DNA of 64,000 nucleotides from assembly GCF_964019625.1 (NCBI RefSeq), contig NZ_OZ026458.1, forward strand, positions 186,001 through 250,000, given 5' to 3'. This DNA comes from Spiroplasma endosymbiont of Diplazon laetatorius (GTDB lineage: Bacteria > Bacillota_I > Bacilli_A > Mycoplasmatales > Mycoplasmataceae). The notes beneath the pieces were generated by a model. The model was given only the letters and a program-made list of their open reading frames with translations, made no database searches and was not told the DNA's origin. Below, one piece after another: positions 24,115-34,429 of this stretch; position 1 is the stretch's first letter; each line of letters opens with the position of its first letter. The position numbers and the translations under genes are program-made.

Positions 24115-25071
24115 ATGGCAAAAGCATTCGCAATAGATTTAGGTGCTACTTCAGCGAAGTGTGCATTCTTCGATAACGAAAAGGTTATCAAAACATTCGT
24201 ATTTGACACAACAAACAAAGAAAGATTATTAGAAAAAATATCAGAACAAACTTTTAAAGTTGCAGCAGAAAACAATATCAATATGGAAGAATTAGACTTT
24301 GTTGGTATAGCTGTTTGTGGTATTGTTGATAACACAACAGGAACAGTTGTTTATTCAACAAACTTGGGATGAAAAAATTATCCAACAAGAAACGAATTAG
24401 AAACTTTATTTAAAAACAAAAATATAGTTGTTTTAAATGATGCAAAAGCTGCTACATATGGTGAATGAAGTGGTTCTTTAAACAGAGAACCAGAATCAAT
24501 GGCTTTATTTACTATTGGAACAGGTGTTGGTGGAGGAGCTATTTTCAACAGAAAATTAGTTTTTGGAGACAACACAGGATTACCAAGTGAACCAGGACAT
24601 GGTGGAGGATTCCAAAGTCAATTCCAATGTGATTGTGGATTAATAGGATGTTTAGATCCTGTTTCATCAGCTACTGGAATTGAGAGAAGATTAAGACAAG
24701 TGGGAGCTACTTCTACAGGTCCTTTAGGTAAAGTTTATGCTGAATTAAAAGACAATTTACACATAATTGATATTGCAGATCTTTTCAAAGCAGGAGATCC
24801 TGAAATAGTTGAAATATTTAGAGAAAACCTGGAACCTTTAGCAAAATGTATCTCTGTATTAATACACTTCTTTGATTTATCAATGATAGTTATCGGTGGT
24901 GGTCCTTCAAATCTAGGAGAACCTTTCTTAGAATTAATTAGAAAAGACTTAGAAAAATATGTTTTACCTGATTTCTACTCAAAAATTAAAATATCAAGTT
25001 CTAAACTAGGAGATCTAGTTGGAGCTTGAGGAGTTTACAAATATGGTGTAGACAACATTGTTAATAAATAA
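24115..25071 (+). CDS. ROK-family sugar kinase
   Basis: Glucokinase/fructokinase-like ROK enzyme, 318 residues. Visible features are the phosphate loop DLGATSAKCAF, GIAVCGIVD, the substrate segment NDAKAATYGEW, GTGVGGGAIF, and the zinc site EPGHGGGF with CDCGLIGCLDP (His plus three Cys). It likely phosphorylates glucose or a related free sugar released inside the cell by the neighbouring PTS pathways. It starts 20 bases after the IIA gene with GGAGG, so it is co-transcribed, and a strong terminator follows. Trp codons are TGA. Confidence 0.93.
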
Positions 25072-25080
25072 AATATAAAG

Positions 25081-25115
25081 AAAAAAATAAATTATATGAT
25101 AATTTATTTTTTTTT
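25081..25115 (+). terminator. Rho-independent terminator
   Basis: AAATAAATTAT/ATAATTTATTT stem with an ATG loop, then a long T run. Confidence 0.85.
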
Positions 25116-25164
25116 ATTTTTGTAGATTAATTATTATAAAATATATATGAAGGAGATTGTGTGT

Positions 25165-26157
25165 ATGAAGAGATTATTATCATTTATAAGTTCTATATCT
25201 TTATTTGGAACTACAGCTTTAACTGCGAGTCAAGTTGTCTCTTGTAATGCAACATGAACCAAAGAGTTTAAAACTATATTAAACAATGATGTTTCAAAAT
25301 TCACAGGCAAAGACTACTATAATATAAAAAAAGATGTTTGTATAAATGAAACGCAAACAGATTGTGCTGAAGAAGATAAAGTAAATAAATTAATAATTTC
25401 AGAGATAAATACAGAAATAACAAATGATAAAGAAGTTTTGAAAGAAATAACAGATGAATCATTAAAAATTTTTGAACAAGCAAGCGAATACTTCGATGCA
25501 ATTGTTCCTAAATACGATCCAGAAGACGAAGATGGAAATGATTGATATCATTTGGTTACAGATGACGTAGTTGCTTGAGGTAAAAGCTCAACACAATTAG
25601 TATATGAACAAGAAAAAGATTTCCTTGATTATTTAGGAGATAACGTAATAAAACCTGAATTTGAGGAAAATGTTGCAAGATTTGCTGTTTTAAGAAATAA
25701 CTTAAAATACACTGAAGCTTATTATGAATATTTAGCAGAACCAAATGCTATAAATAAAGATGAAGAGTATAAAAATCAAGTTAAAAAAATGAATAACTAT
25801 TTATCAAATGGTTGATTTGTACCTTTATTTAAAATAGAACATATGGGAAGGGTTGTGAGTCATGGTACTTCTCTTACAAAAATCAAATTTGATCAAAATA
25901 TTTTAAATTATTTAAGAGTTGCTGAATTAAATGGTGATGATGTATTGGAAAAATATGGAAATTACTGATATTCATCAAAAAATAATGAAGGAATTGAACA
26001 AGGTGGTTTTATTGTTTCAGATGATGAACATAATAAAACTAATCAAAATGAAAGAAAAACCATTGCCGCTTCTAAGGTTGCTGAAGAAATTATATTAGAG
26101 AAAACAGCAAGAATCTTTGAATATAGATTTGTTATTAATCAAGGGGGTAAAAAGTAG
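25165..26157 (+). CDS. Lipoprotein paired with PTS EIIC
   Basis: Predicted surface lipoprotein of 330 residues. The signal peptide is MKRLLSFISSISLFGTTALT, and Cys27 in QVVSC is the likely lipidation site. The mature part is hydrophilic, acidic and rich in Tyr, with no recognised enzyme motif. Five TGA codons read as Trp. Its stop is one base before the start codon of the coiled-coil EIIC gene, so the two are tightly coupled. In wall-less bacteria such lipoproteins often capture or process substrates at the surface; a role with the transporter is an inference from position. Confidence 0.85.
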
Positions 26158-26158
26158 T

Positions 26159-28366
26159 ATGTTAAAATATGAAAAATATCCCGATATTTTTGAATCATAT
26201 AATTCGATCAAAAATAATAAATCTAAGATTAAAAAAATAAAAGAAGATTTAATAGAAGCTAAAAATGACTTACATAATAGAAAATCTAAATATAAACTTA
26301 TTAGTGCGACTTTCAATAAAATTAGAAAAGAAAAAGAAAAAGAAGCAACAGCAAATTTTGATTTGGCTTTAGCTGAAGCTAAATATAAAGAAGCTGATAT
26401 AAATAATCTTTATAAAAATTATCATGAAGAAATTGCTACTTTAAAAAGTGATTATGATAATAAGAAAAATACAAGAATTGAAAAAACCAAATTAGATATT
26501 CAAGAAGCCGAACAAAAAGTTAGTGATTTAAAAAATCAACTTAAAGAAACTAAGTCAAAAAGAATAACTGGCAGAGTTGAATTAAAAAAAGCTTGAGCTA
26601 AAAAACAATCAGTTATTGAAGCTGAAACTTCTAAACTTAAAGAAGAACTAAATGAACTTACTTTAGAGGTTAAAGAAAATATAGCAAAACATAAAAAAGA
26701 ATATAAAGAACAAACTAATGAATTAATTGAAAGATGAAAATCTGAACACTTAAGTTTAACTGACATTAGATATATTCTTAGAAAATTAAGAAGAAAAAGA
26801 AGAATTAAGCCATTTAAAAATGAAATGGATAAAACAATTTATGAATTATCTTTAAAAATAAATGAATTAAAAATTAACTTTAAAAGAAAAGTTACAATTG
26901 AACAAGAAAAAATTAAAGCTAAAAAACTTTTAATTAGATACAACGAAGGTAAGGCTGACCCTATCACTTTAAGAACTTCAGTTGATAAAATTACTTGAGC
27001 ATCAGGTAAATTATCAAATTGAAAATTTATGGTAGCAATTAAAAATGGTTTCTTCTCATTAATGCCTTTAGTTATTGTTGGAGCTATGTTTATCTTGCTA
27101 AACAATATTGTTTTAAGTGCTGCAAATGGTGGTCTTTTCAATATTTTCTACATGTCAGCAGATGGTTTGGCAATATTAGAAAGATTTAAAGCAATTGGAA
27201 CATTCATTTGAAATGGAACTTATGGTTTCTTTGGATTCCTTTTAGCTGGAGCGATTGCATATCACTTAGCTCCATATTATAAAGTTAACCAATGAGCTGC
27301 AGCTATTGTAGGATTTGTATCATTTTTAATTATGAATCCATCATATTATTTAAATCTAAATGTATTTGGTAACTCTGGTATGTTTACTGCTATGGTAATA
27401 GGAATTTTATCAACAGTTATTTTTGGTAGGCTTTCAAAAAATGAAAAACTAAAAATTAAAATGCCTGAGTCAGTTCCTGATGGGGTTGCTAAATCATTTA
27501 ATGTTCTTATTCCTTATGCGATAGTTTGTGTTATTTTTGGTGTAACTGCATTTGCAATTTCTTGAATTGGATCAACAGTTGGAGAAATAACAATTGGAGA
27601 GAATAGAGTTACTTTTATTGATATAAACGGATTAATAACTGTAGCTATTCAAAAACCATTAGTTAATGCTGTATCGGGTTTAGGTGGAATGATATCAATT
27701 GTTTTCTTATGACAATTATTATGATTCATGGGTATTCATGCAAGTGGTATATTATCACCTATTGTAGAACCTATACAGTTAGATGGTTTAATACAAAACC
27801 AGCAAGCTTTAGCTGAGGGTGTACAACCTCAATATGTATTTACAAACCCATTTATGAATAACTTCTTATTTATGGGTGGTACTGGAGGTACTATTGGACT
27901 TATTATAGCTATTCTGTTGTTCTCTAAACGTGGAGATTATAGAACAATGGCAAAAGTTACATTAATACCAGCACTATTCTGTATTAATGAACCATTACTA
28001 TTTGGTTTACCAATAGTTCTAAATCCAATATTATTTATACCATTTGTATTTGGACCTTTATTGGCTGGTATATTTGCTTACTTAGCAACTACAACAGGTA
28101 TTATGCCTCACTCAAGTGTTGTTGTTCCATGAACAACTCCGCCAATATTGGGTGGAATTCTAACAACCAAGAGTCTAATGGGTGGTGTTGTTGCTGCTGT
28201 TAACTTTATAATGTTAATTGGTATTTATTCACCATTTGTAATGCTTGCAAATAAAATCGAACAACGTGAACTTTTAAACAAGTTTGCACAAAATAACAAT
28301 CAAAATCAACAAAATGTAGTAGAATTAAAAAGTGATTTAATAAATTTAAATACAAAAACTGTTTAA
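26159..28366 (+). CDS. Coiled-coil domain fused to PTS lactose/cellobiose EIIC
   Basis: 735 residues. The C-terminal ~460 residues are a lactose/cellobiose-type EIIC. The first membrane helix starts near residue 294 (KNGFFSLMPLVIVG), FMGIHASGILSP and the substrate-site motif INEPLLFGLP are present, and about 10 membrane segments follow. Ahead of it lie about 270 residues that are extremely rich in Lys, Glu, Asn and Leu and helical throughout, as expected of a long cytoplasmic coiled coil. Normal EIIC proteins of this family begin directly with the EIIC domain and have about 430-450 residues. The frame is uninterrupted apart from TGA=Trp. ATG 26159 is chosen because GGGGG precedes it; an in-frame ATG at 26117 lacks a binding site. 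Confidence 0.88.
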
Positions 28367-28387
28367 TTTACTGGGAGGGAAATAAAC

Positions 28388-28684
28388 ATGAAAAAAATAC
28401 TTTTAGCCTGCAATGCAGGAATGAGTACATCAATTTTAGTTAAAAATATGCAAAACTATGCATTTGAAGAGGATATTGATGTTGAAATTAAAGCAGTTTC
28501 AGTTAATGAAGCAAAGCTTAATGGTAAAAACTGAGATATCGTATTATTAGGCCCACAAGTGGCTTATGAAATTGATGAACTTAAAACATATATTGAAGTA
28601 CCAACTTTTGTGATAGATAAAGATGACTACGCAAAAGCTAGTGGAGAAAAAGTATTACAATTTGCATTAGCAAACTGTAAATAA
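28388..28684 (+). CDS. PTS lactose/cellobiose-family IIB protein
   Basis: 98-residue IIB of the lactose/cellobiose family. The phosphorylated Cys is Cys8 in LLACNAGMSTS, and the fold ends in the expected strand-helix pattern (IVLLGPQVAYEID). It would receive phosphate from the IIA at 23777 and pass it to sugar bound by the EIIC just upstream (gap 21 bases). GGGAGG precedes the ATG. Together with the lipoprotein and EIIC genes it forms a three-gene operon closed by a terminator. Confidence 0.95.
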
Positions 28685-28713
28685 AAAAATCACTTTAAAA
28701 AGTGATTTTTTTA
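28684..28713 (+). terminator. Rho-independent terminator
   Basis: AAAAAATCACTTT against AAAGTGATTTTTT with a short loop and T run. Confidence 0.9.
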
Positions 28714-28742
28714 TTGTTAAAATTATATTAGTGAGGTAATTT

Positions 28743-29846
28743 ATGAAAAGACAACTAGGAATATCAATATATCCTGAACAATCAAATTTTGAAAAGGATA
28801 AAGAATATTTAGACTTAGCAAAATCATTAGGTTATGAGGTGGTTTTCACAAGTGCGTTGCATTTTGTGGGATCAGAAAATGAAAAAGAAAAAGCAGCAAT
28901 GGTTTTAAAATCAATTAAATATGCAAAAGAAATTGGTTTTTATACAATTCTTGATGTTGAATATAAATCAATGGAACTAATAGGCATTAGTGTAAATGAC
29001 GTATCTAAATGTAATGAATATGGTATAGATTGTTTGAGACTAGATTCTCCAAGTTTGCCATTCGAAATAGCAAACATAACACACAATAAATTTGGAGTAG
29101 ATATTCAATTAAATATGTCTAATAATGACAGTTTAATTGATAATGTTATGGATTTCAAACCAATAAAAGAGAGATTAAGTGGTTGCCATAACTTCTATCC
29201 TTTAGAATACACTGCGTTACCATTTGATTACTTTAAAGAAGCTAATAAAAGGTATTTAAAACATAATTTACCAACAGCTGCATTTGTTGGAAGTCACTTT
29301 GGTGAAATGACAACAGCTGTGGGTTGAAAAGAATTACCGACTTTAGAAGAGCAAAGAAATCTTTCTGTGTCTGAACAAGCCAAATTACTTTTCTATACAA
29401 ATGAAATTGGTTTAGTTATAATTGGTAATGCCTATGCAACAAAAGATGAATTAATAGAGCTTTCTGAAATAGATAGATATGAAATAACTTTAAATATAAA
29501 ACCACTTTATGAATTAAGTGAAGATGAAAAAGGAATTTTGGAATTTGAACATTTCAGAAGAGGAGATATTACAGAGTACTTTGTAAGATCTACTTTTTCT
29601 AGAGTTGAATTTAAGAATTCATCTATTGAACCAAAAAATACAAAAAAAACTTACAATAAGGGTGATGTTGTAATAATAAATAATAATGACATTAAATATA
29701 AGGGTGAATGTCATATTATTGCAAAAGATAACTTTGAAGATAAACAACAGAAATATAATTGAATCGGTACTATAAAAGAAAGCGAAAGAAGACTAATAGA
29801 ATTTATTGGTCCATGAAATCACTTTAGATTTGGAATCGAGGAATAA
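28743..29846 (+). CDS. MupG/DUF871-family phosphoglycosidase
   Basis: 367 residues. The N-terminal TIM-barrel (about 1-240) and C-terminal cyclophilin-like domain fit the DUF871 family. Hallmarks are LGISIYPEQS at the start, GCHNFYPLEYT, AFVGSH and LPTLEEQR. In Staphylococcus, MupG hydrolyses MurNAc-6-phosphate-GlcNAc taken up by a PTS. A wall-less host has no murein of its own, so the substrate is more likely an imported phosphorylated amino-sugar disaccharide. It lies between two PTS operons. No IIA/IIB/IIC domain is fused. Two TGA codons split the frame. Confidence 0.88.
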
Positions 29847-29848
29847 AT

Positions 29849-30124
29849 ATGTTATTAGTGCAATTAAATAGTGGGATGAGTGAAGCAACTTTTTGAACTT
29901 TACTAGCATTTGGCTTGGTGGGTTTACTTTTAGGTATTTTTTCAACAATTTTCTTTATTAATTTTAAAAAAAATAAAAAAGTAGAAAAAGACTCTTTTAA
30001 AACAATAACAACGAAATTTAAAATATTTAGATTTTGACAATATTATGGAATATTTACTTTAGCAGCCGTTGGTTACCTAATGGCATTGATTTTCCTGGCA
30101 ATATGCTTAGGAGAGATAATCTAG
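29849..30124 (+). CDS. Small two-helix membrane protein
   Basis: 91 residues with two hydrophobic helices (about 16-40 and 66-88) joined by a Lys-rich loop. It starts two bases after the MupG-like stop with GAGGAATAA as binding site, so it is translated with that enzyme. The C-terminus is short and acidic. No family is recognised; a link to sugar uptake is inferred only from position. Confidence 0.7.
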
Positions 30125-30138
30125 TAAAATCGTTTTAT

Positions 30139-30155
30139 AAAAAAAAAAAAAAAAA
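30139..30155 (+). repeat. Poly-A tract (17 A)
   Basis: A run of 17 A interrupts the intergenic region and merges into the 5' arm of the next terminator. Such homopolymers are prone to slippage and to sequencing length error. Confidence 0.85.
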
Positions 30156-30204
30156 TAATTTTTTCCAATTGATAAAAATATTTATGGAAAAAATTATTTT
30201 TTTT
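30148..30204 (+). terminator. Long A/T terminator hairpin
   Basis: Stem of about 17-20 bp (ending TTTTTTCCA and TGGAAAAAA) with a 17-base loop. It can act in both directions because it has an A run on one side and a T run on the other. Confidence 0.82.
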
Positions 30205-30252
30205 ATTTAAATAGTATAAAATTATTTTGTAAAAAGAAAGGAAAAAAAATAA

Positions 30253-32100
30253 ATGAATGAAAAAACTGTCCATTTAACTAATGAAAAAAAGTTAAAGACA
30301 AAAAGAGTCAAAAAAAATGACGATTCAGGTAGTGGTTCTTGAAGCAAATTTTTAACAATGTTACAAGAACTTGGAAAAACATTGCAATTCCCAATTGCGG
30401 TTCTTCCGTTTGCGGCTATTTTGAATAGGTTTGGTGCATTAGGTATTCAATTTTCAACTAATCCAGATACTGGTGAGATAGTTAACCAATTTGGATATTG
30501 AATTTCATTGATTATTCAAAAACCTGGTTCAATACCTTTTGATAATCTACCACTGTTATTTGCAATAGGTTGTGCTTTTGGTTTAGCTAAAGATCATAGG
30601 GGAGAAGTTGCTCTTGTGGCTGTAATTTTCTATTTATCAATAGCTGCTCTTACTGGAGAGGGAGCATTACCACAAATGATATATGGTAATGTTTTAACAT
30701 CAAAACAACAAGCAACAAATTGAGTTGATCCTAACGGTTTAAGCCATTGAAAAGAAGGTGGACCAGGTGTTTGATCACAGTTGTTATATGTTATAACAAA
30801 AACACAATATAAAGGTGAAAATATTGAAGGTTTAATAAATGGAGAATCATACAATACTGGAGCAACTTATGTTTTAAATATAGGTGTTCTAGGAGGTATT
30901 GTTGCAGGTTGTATGTCTGCTTATTTCTACAATAGATTAAAAGATATTAAATTACCTGCTGCTTTATCATTCTTTGGTGGGCGTAGATTTGTACCTATGG
31001 TTGCATTAGCGGCTGCAATACCTACAGCTTTTGCTTTTGCAATTTTATGACCTTGAATCCAATTTGGATTAATAAAATTTGGTACTGCGGTTGCTGATCC
31101 AACTAATCCAGCCGTTGCCATTCCGGGAACAACTATATATGCAATATTGAATAGATTATTGCTACCATTTGGTTTACACCAAATTATGAATACATTCTTC
31201 TGATTCCAAATGCCTGTAGAAGGAATTAGAATTGCTTCAATAACAGGATCACCTTTAGGTGAAGGTGTAAAAGAAATTGTAAATGGAGATATTAATGCTT
31301 TTGCTAAAGGTATAAACACATCAGGTTTATTCCAATCTGGTTTCTTCCCAATCATGATGGGTGGTTTACCTATGGCTGCTGTGGCTATGATTATGACTTC
31401 AGACAAATCAAATAGAAAAGAAATAGCAGGATTCCTAGGTGGTGTTGCTGGTGTTTCATTCTTATCAGGTATAACTGAACCATTGGAATTCTCATTTGTG
31501 TTTATTGCTCCAGTTTTATTGGGAGTTCATGCAGGACTAACAGGTTTATTTATGGCTGTTACAACAGCTATGAGAATACAAATAGGATTTGGATTTAGTG
31601 CTGGGTTTATTGATTATGCAATATCATTTGCACAATCATGAGGTATGGCAAATCAATCTGCTAATAGCGGATTTGAATCAGTTATAGCAAACCCTCTATG
31701 AATATTAGCCTTAACTGCAGCGGCAGGGGCTACTTACTACTTTGTATTCTACTTTACAATAAAAGGTATGAATTTATCAACTCCAGGTAGAAATGTTGAA
31801 GGTGTTGCTAATACAGTTAAAACTACAACAACAAAAGACAAATCTTCAAAAGGAGATAAATATGATGTTATGGCTTCTAAAATAGTTGAAGCTATCGGAA
31901 AAGACAATTTTGTAAGTATTGATAATTGTGCAACAAGATTAAGACTTGTTTTAAAAGACAATTCAAAAATTGATGATGCATTAATTAAATCAGCTGGAAC
32001 ATATGGTATAAAACGATTGGGAACTGAAAGTTTACAAATTGTTATTGGACCAGATGTTGAACATGCTGCTAATGCTTTGAAAAAAATTGTTCAAATTTAG
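30253..32100 (+). CDS. PTS glucose/N-acetylglucosamine-family IICB permease
   Basis: 615 residues. After a basic 30-residue head, a glucose-superfamily EIIC domain with about 10 helices follows, including the FDNLPLLFAIGCAFGLA segment, the LLPFGLHQIMNTFF region and the substrate motif GITEPLEFSF. A Thr/Lys/Ser-rich linker leads to a C-terminal IIB domain with the phosphorylated Cys559 in SIDNCATRLRL. There is no fused IIA domain, so a separate glucose-type IIA is required. Specificity between glucose and GlcNAc cannot be decided; the MupG-like neighbour would fit amino sugars. A long insertion lies between residues 135 and 200. Confidence 0.93.
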
Positions 32101-32108
32101 TTTAAAAT

Positions 32109-32139
32109 AAAAAAAGAAATGTAAACATTTCTTTTTTTT
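32109..32139 (+). terminator. Rho-independent terminator
   Basis: AAAAAGAAATGT/ACATTTCTTTTT hairpin and T run after the IICB gene. Confidence 0.9.
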
Positions 32140-32148
32140 GGAGGTAAT

Positions 32149-32358
32149 ATGGCTTTTAATTTTGATAAAGATACGGATTGAATATTTACTTTTTGCAAAA
32201 ATTGTTGAGAATTCAAAAAATTTGTATTTTCTAAACCAGTTAACTTTGAAACAAAAGATTCTTATAAAGGTATTTGTGTTAATTGCAAAAAAGAGCAAAG
32301 AATTGATTTGAAGGAGGCAAGAGATTATTATGATCATTTAAATGATCATAATAATTAA
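32149..32358 (+). CDS. Small two-CxxC (zinc ribbon-like) protein
   Basis: 69 residues with two Cys pairs, CKNC (about 16-19) and CVNC (about 43-46), as in zinc ribbons. The C-terminal residues are rich in Asp, His and Asn. GGAGG precedes the ATG. The last codons are encoded by a perfect 32-base palindrome. It lies between the sugar operons and a membrane-anchored protein that also has Cys/His motifs, with no terminator T run in between. No family is recognised. Confidence 0.72.
32324..32355 (+). repeat. Perfect 32-base palindrome
   Basis: ATTATTATGATCATTT followed by its exact reverse complement, at the very end of a coding sequence and ending just before its TAA. It contains two TGATCA hexamers, each itself a palindrome with a GATC core. 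No T run follows, so it is not a standard terminator. Confidence 0.85.
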
Positions 32359-32366
32359 TTTAAGTT

Positions 32367-33044
32367 ATGGATAAATTCCCTTGATGAGTTATATTAATAA
32401 TTATTTTGGTACTTTTAGTTCTATATTTTGTTATACCTTGAAACAAAATTAATTCTAAACGAAAAGAAAAATCTGATTTGGTAAATGAACCAAAAGAATA
32501 TATTGACTCTGAAGTTGATAAAAAAGTTAAAGAAGCCAAAGAAAACCCCAATAATAAGCCTTTGTTTGGTATTTATAATTGATTTGGTAAAAAAGAGGCA
32601 TTGAGATTAAAAACTATTGTATATGTACAACCCGAAGAAGATAGTTGTGAGTTATGTATACCATTTGAAAATAAAATACTTTCTCTTGAGCAATATGATA
32701 ATCAATATTTAACGATGGGTGAAGCCATTTCAAAAGGTTATCATCACATTGGTTGTAAGCATATAGATATAGATTATTTCCCGGGAACAACAATTATTCC
32801 TGACAAAAAAATTAGTGAAGAAGAACAAATCAAAAAACACAATATAGTTTTGGGTTTATACAGACTTGAAAATGATATTAGAAATTTAAAATATGAATAT
32901 GATAATGTTAAATCAACTGAAGAATTAAACTTAAAAATAAATAAAAAATCTGAAGAAATAGATCTATATTGCAAAAATAATAATATTAAACGCAATATAG
33001 AAAGAGAAAATCCAAATATTTCAGATCTTGAGAAATTTAGATAA
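32367..33044 (+). CDS. Membrane-anchored protein with Cys/His cluster
   Basis: 225 residues with one N-terminal membrane helix (about 5-24), a charged linker, a central compact region and a C-terminal Lys/Glu-rich helical tail. The central region has a C-x2-C pair (Cys94, Cys97 in DSCELC) and a HH-x2-C-x-H group (126-132). The order and spacing recall the C-terminal part of phage Mu gpF-like minor head proteins, where CxxC and HPNCRH elements pack together. The resemblance is only by motif. No catalytic role is assigned. Confidence 0.7.
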
Positions 33045-33058
33045 TTATTCAAAAAAAG

Positions 33059-33087
33059 TTAACATTTTTAAAAAACTATAATATAAT
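33059..33087 (+). promoter_or_regulatory. infC operon promoter
   Basis: TTAACA (33059-33064), exactly 17 bases, TATAAT (33082-33087). This is one of the best sigma-A-type promoters in the window and it drives the ribosomal leader. Confidence 0.75.
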
Positions 33088-33094
33088 AATTAAG

Positions 33095-33223
33095 GTTTAA
33101 AGAAAGAAGCGCACAGCTCACCGTAATTTGTAAAGAAACGGTAAAAACTTATTTATTATTCATATATAAAATAAATAAATTTTAAGTGTGCTCCTAATCT
33201 TTTAACGGCACACTTTTTATTTT
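33095..33223 (+). promoter_or_regulatory. L20-type autoregulatory leader with attenuator
   Basis: Non-coding leader of about 140 bases between promoter and infC. It holds an ACCGT/ACGGT hairpin (about 33120-33141) and a terminator-like stem AAGTGTGC/GCACACTT (33184-33191 with 33208-33215) followed by TTTATTTT. GCGCAC near 33108-33114 can pair with GTGTGC, which offers an antiterminator. In Firmicutes the infC-rpmI-rplT leader is bound by L20 to cause termination. Position and architecture match; the exact Rfam class is not proven. Confidence 0.65.
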
Positions 33224-33232
33224 GGAGGAAAA

Positions 33233-33763
33233 ATGGCAGACAATAGAAATATAAAAACAGATTTTGTAAACAGAGAAATTAGAGCTAAACAAGTTTTAAT
33301 TATCAATGATGATGGTACAAAAAATGGACCACTTAACAAATTTGAAGCTTTAAAATTAGCAGAAGAAGCAGGTTTAGATCTACTTCAAGTGGGTATGCAA
33401 GATAATGCTACAGCTATTGCTAAAATACTTGATTATGGTAAGTTTAAATACGAACAAAAACGTAAACAAAAAGAAAACAAAAAGAATCAAGTTAAAGTTG
33501 AAAACAAAGAAATTCGTTTAACGGTAGGAATAGGTGACCATGATATGGACACTAAAGCTAGAAAAGCAAGAGAATTCTTGCTTGCTGGAGACAGAGTTAA
33601 GATTTCATTAAAATTCAAAGGAAGAGAAATCACTTTCCAAGAATTTGGTAAAGAAACATTAGATAAATTCTTCACAAGAATTGAAGATGTTGCAAAAATC
33701 GAAAAAGAAGCCAAACTAAATACAAGATTCTTAGATATGTATGTAATGCCAAAAAAAGGTTAA
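33233..33763 (+). CDS. infC: Translation initiation factor IF-3
   Basis: Binds the 30S subunit and checks start codon pairing. It has 176 residues, with the N-domain ([15 protein letters not shown]), a Lys-rich linker helix ([14 protein letters not shown]) and the C-domain with the conserved IRL and GREI...F motifs. The start codon is ATG, not the rare ATT used by many bacteria for autoregulation, so control is likely at the leader. TTGGAGG precedes the start. First gene of infC-rpmI-rplT. Confidence 0.97.
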   Translation: MADNRNIKTDFVNREIRAKQVLIINDDGTKNGPLNKFEALKLAEEAGLDLLQVGMQDNATAIAKILDYGKFKYEQKRKQKENKKNQVKVENKEIRLTVGIGDHDMDTKARKAREFLLAGDRVKISLKFKGREITFQEFGKETLDKFFTRIEDVAKIEKEAKLNTRFLDMYVMPKKG

Positions 33764-33782
33764 TTATAGGAGGAGAGAATTT

Positions 33783-33977
33783 ATGCCAAAAATGAAGACA
33801 AAAAGCTCTTTAGCAAAAAGAGTTAAGAAAAATGGTGCAGGTAAATTAAAAAGAGGTAAAGCTTATAGATCTCACTTAGCACAAAATAAATCAACAAAAC
33901 AAAAAAGACATCTGAAAAAAGCAACTTTCGTCTCAGCTGGAGATATGAAACGTCTAAAAGGATTATTACAAAACTAA
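33783..33977 (+). CDS. rpmI: Ribosomal protein L35
   Basis: 64-residue basic 50S protein. It begins [16 protein letters not shown] and shows the family's central [16 protein letters not shown] segment. Normal length. It lies 19 bases after infC and 18 bases before rplT, each with a strong AGGAGG-type site, so expression is tied to the L20-type leader. Confidence 0.97.
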   Translation: MPKMKTKSSLAKRVKKNGAGKLKRGKAYRSHLAQNKSTKQKRHLKKATFVSAGDMKRLKGLLQN

Positions 33978-33995
33978 AATAGGAGGTAGAACAAT

Positions 33996-34361
33996 ATGGC
34001 AAGAGTAAAATTTGGTAAAGTAACTAGAGCAAGAAGAAAACGTTGAATTAAAAGAGCAAAAGGTTACTACGGAACAAAAAAAGCAAACTATAAAAAGGCT
34101 CATGAACAAGTTGTACGTTCTATGGCTTATGCTTTTGTTGGACGTAAACTTAAAAAACGTGATTTCAGAAAATTATGAATTATTCGTATAAATGCAGCTG
34201 TTAGACCATTAGGATTAAGTTATTCTAAATTCATGAATGGTTTAAAAATTGCAGGAATCGACATTAACAGAAAAATGTTATCTGAATTAGCAATTCACGA
34301 ACCTAAACAATTTGAAGCAATCGTTGCTTCATCTAAAAAAGCTTTAGATTCTAAAAAATAA
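33996..34361 (+). CDS. rplT: Ribosomal protein L20
   Basis: 121-residue 50S assembly protein with the usual very basic N-terminal helix ([17 protein letters not shown]) and globular C-domain ([14 protein letters not shown]). In Firmicutes it also binds its own mRNA leader to shut off the operon, and the leader at 33095-33223 is the candidate target. Trp codons include TGA. Last gene of the operon; a terminator follows. Confidence 0.97.
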
Positions 34362-34364
34362 TAC

Positions 34365-34391
34365 AAAATGAGCAATAAGCTCATTTTTTTA
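34365..34391 (+). terminator. Rho-independent terminator
   Basis: AAAATGAGC/GCTCATTTT stem, five-base loop and T run after rplT. Confidence 0.92.
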
Positions 34392-34429
34392 TTTATGTTA
34401 AAATCTTTTTGTACTCAAAGGAGAATGAA

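Noticed and set aside
26117-26158. Earlier ATG for the coiled-coil EIIC protein
   Set aside because: It lies within the lipoprotein gene without a binding site; GGGGG precedes ATG 26159.
30927-31406. 159-codon minus-strand ORF opposite the PTS IICB gene
   Set aside because: It is a mirror of the conserved permease frame; no family resemblance and no ribosome binding site.
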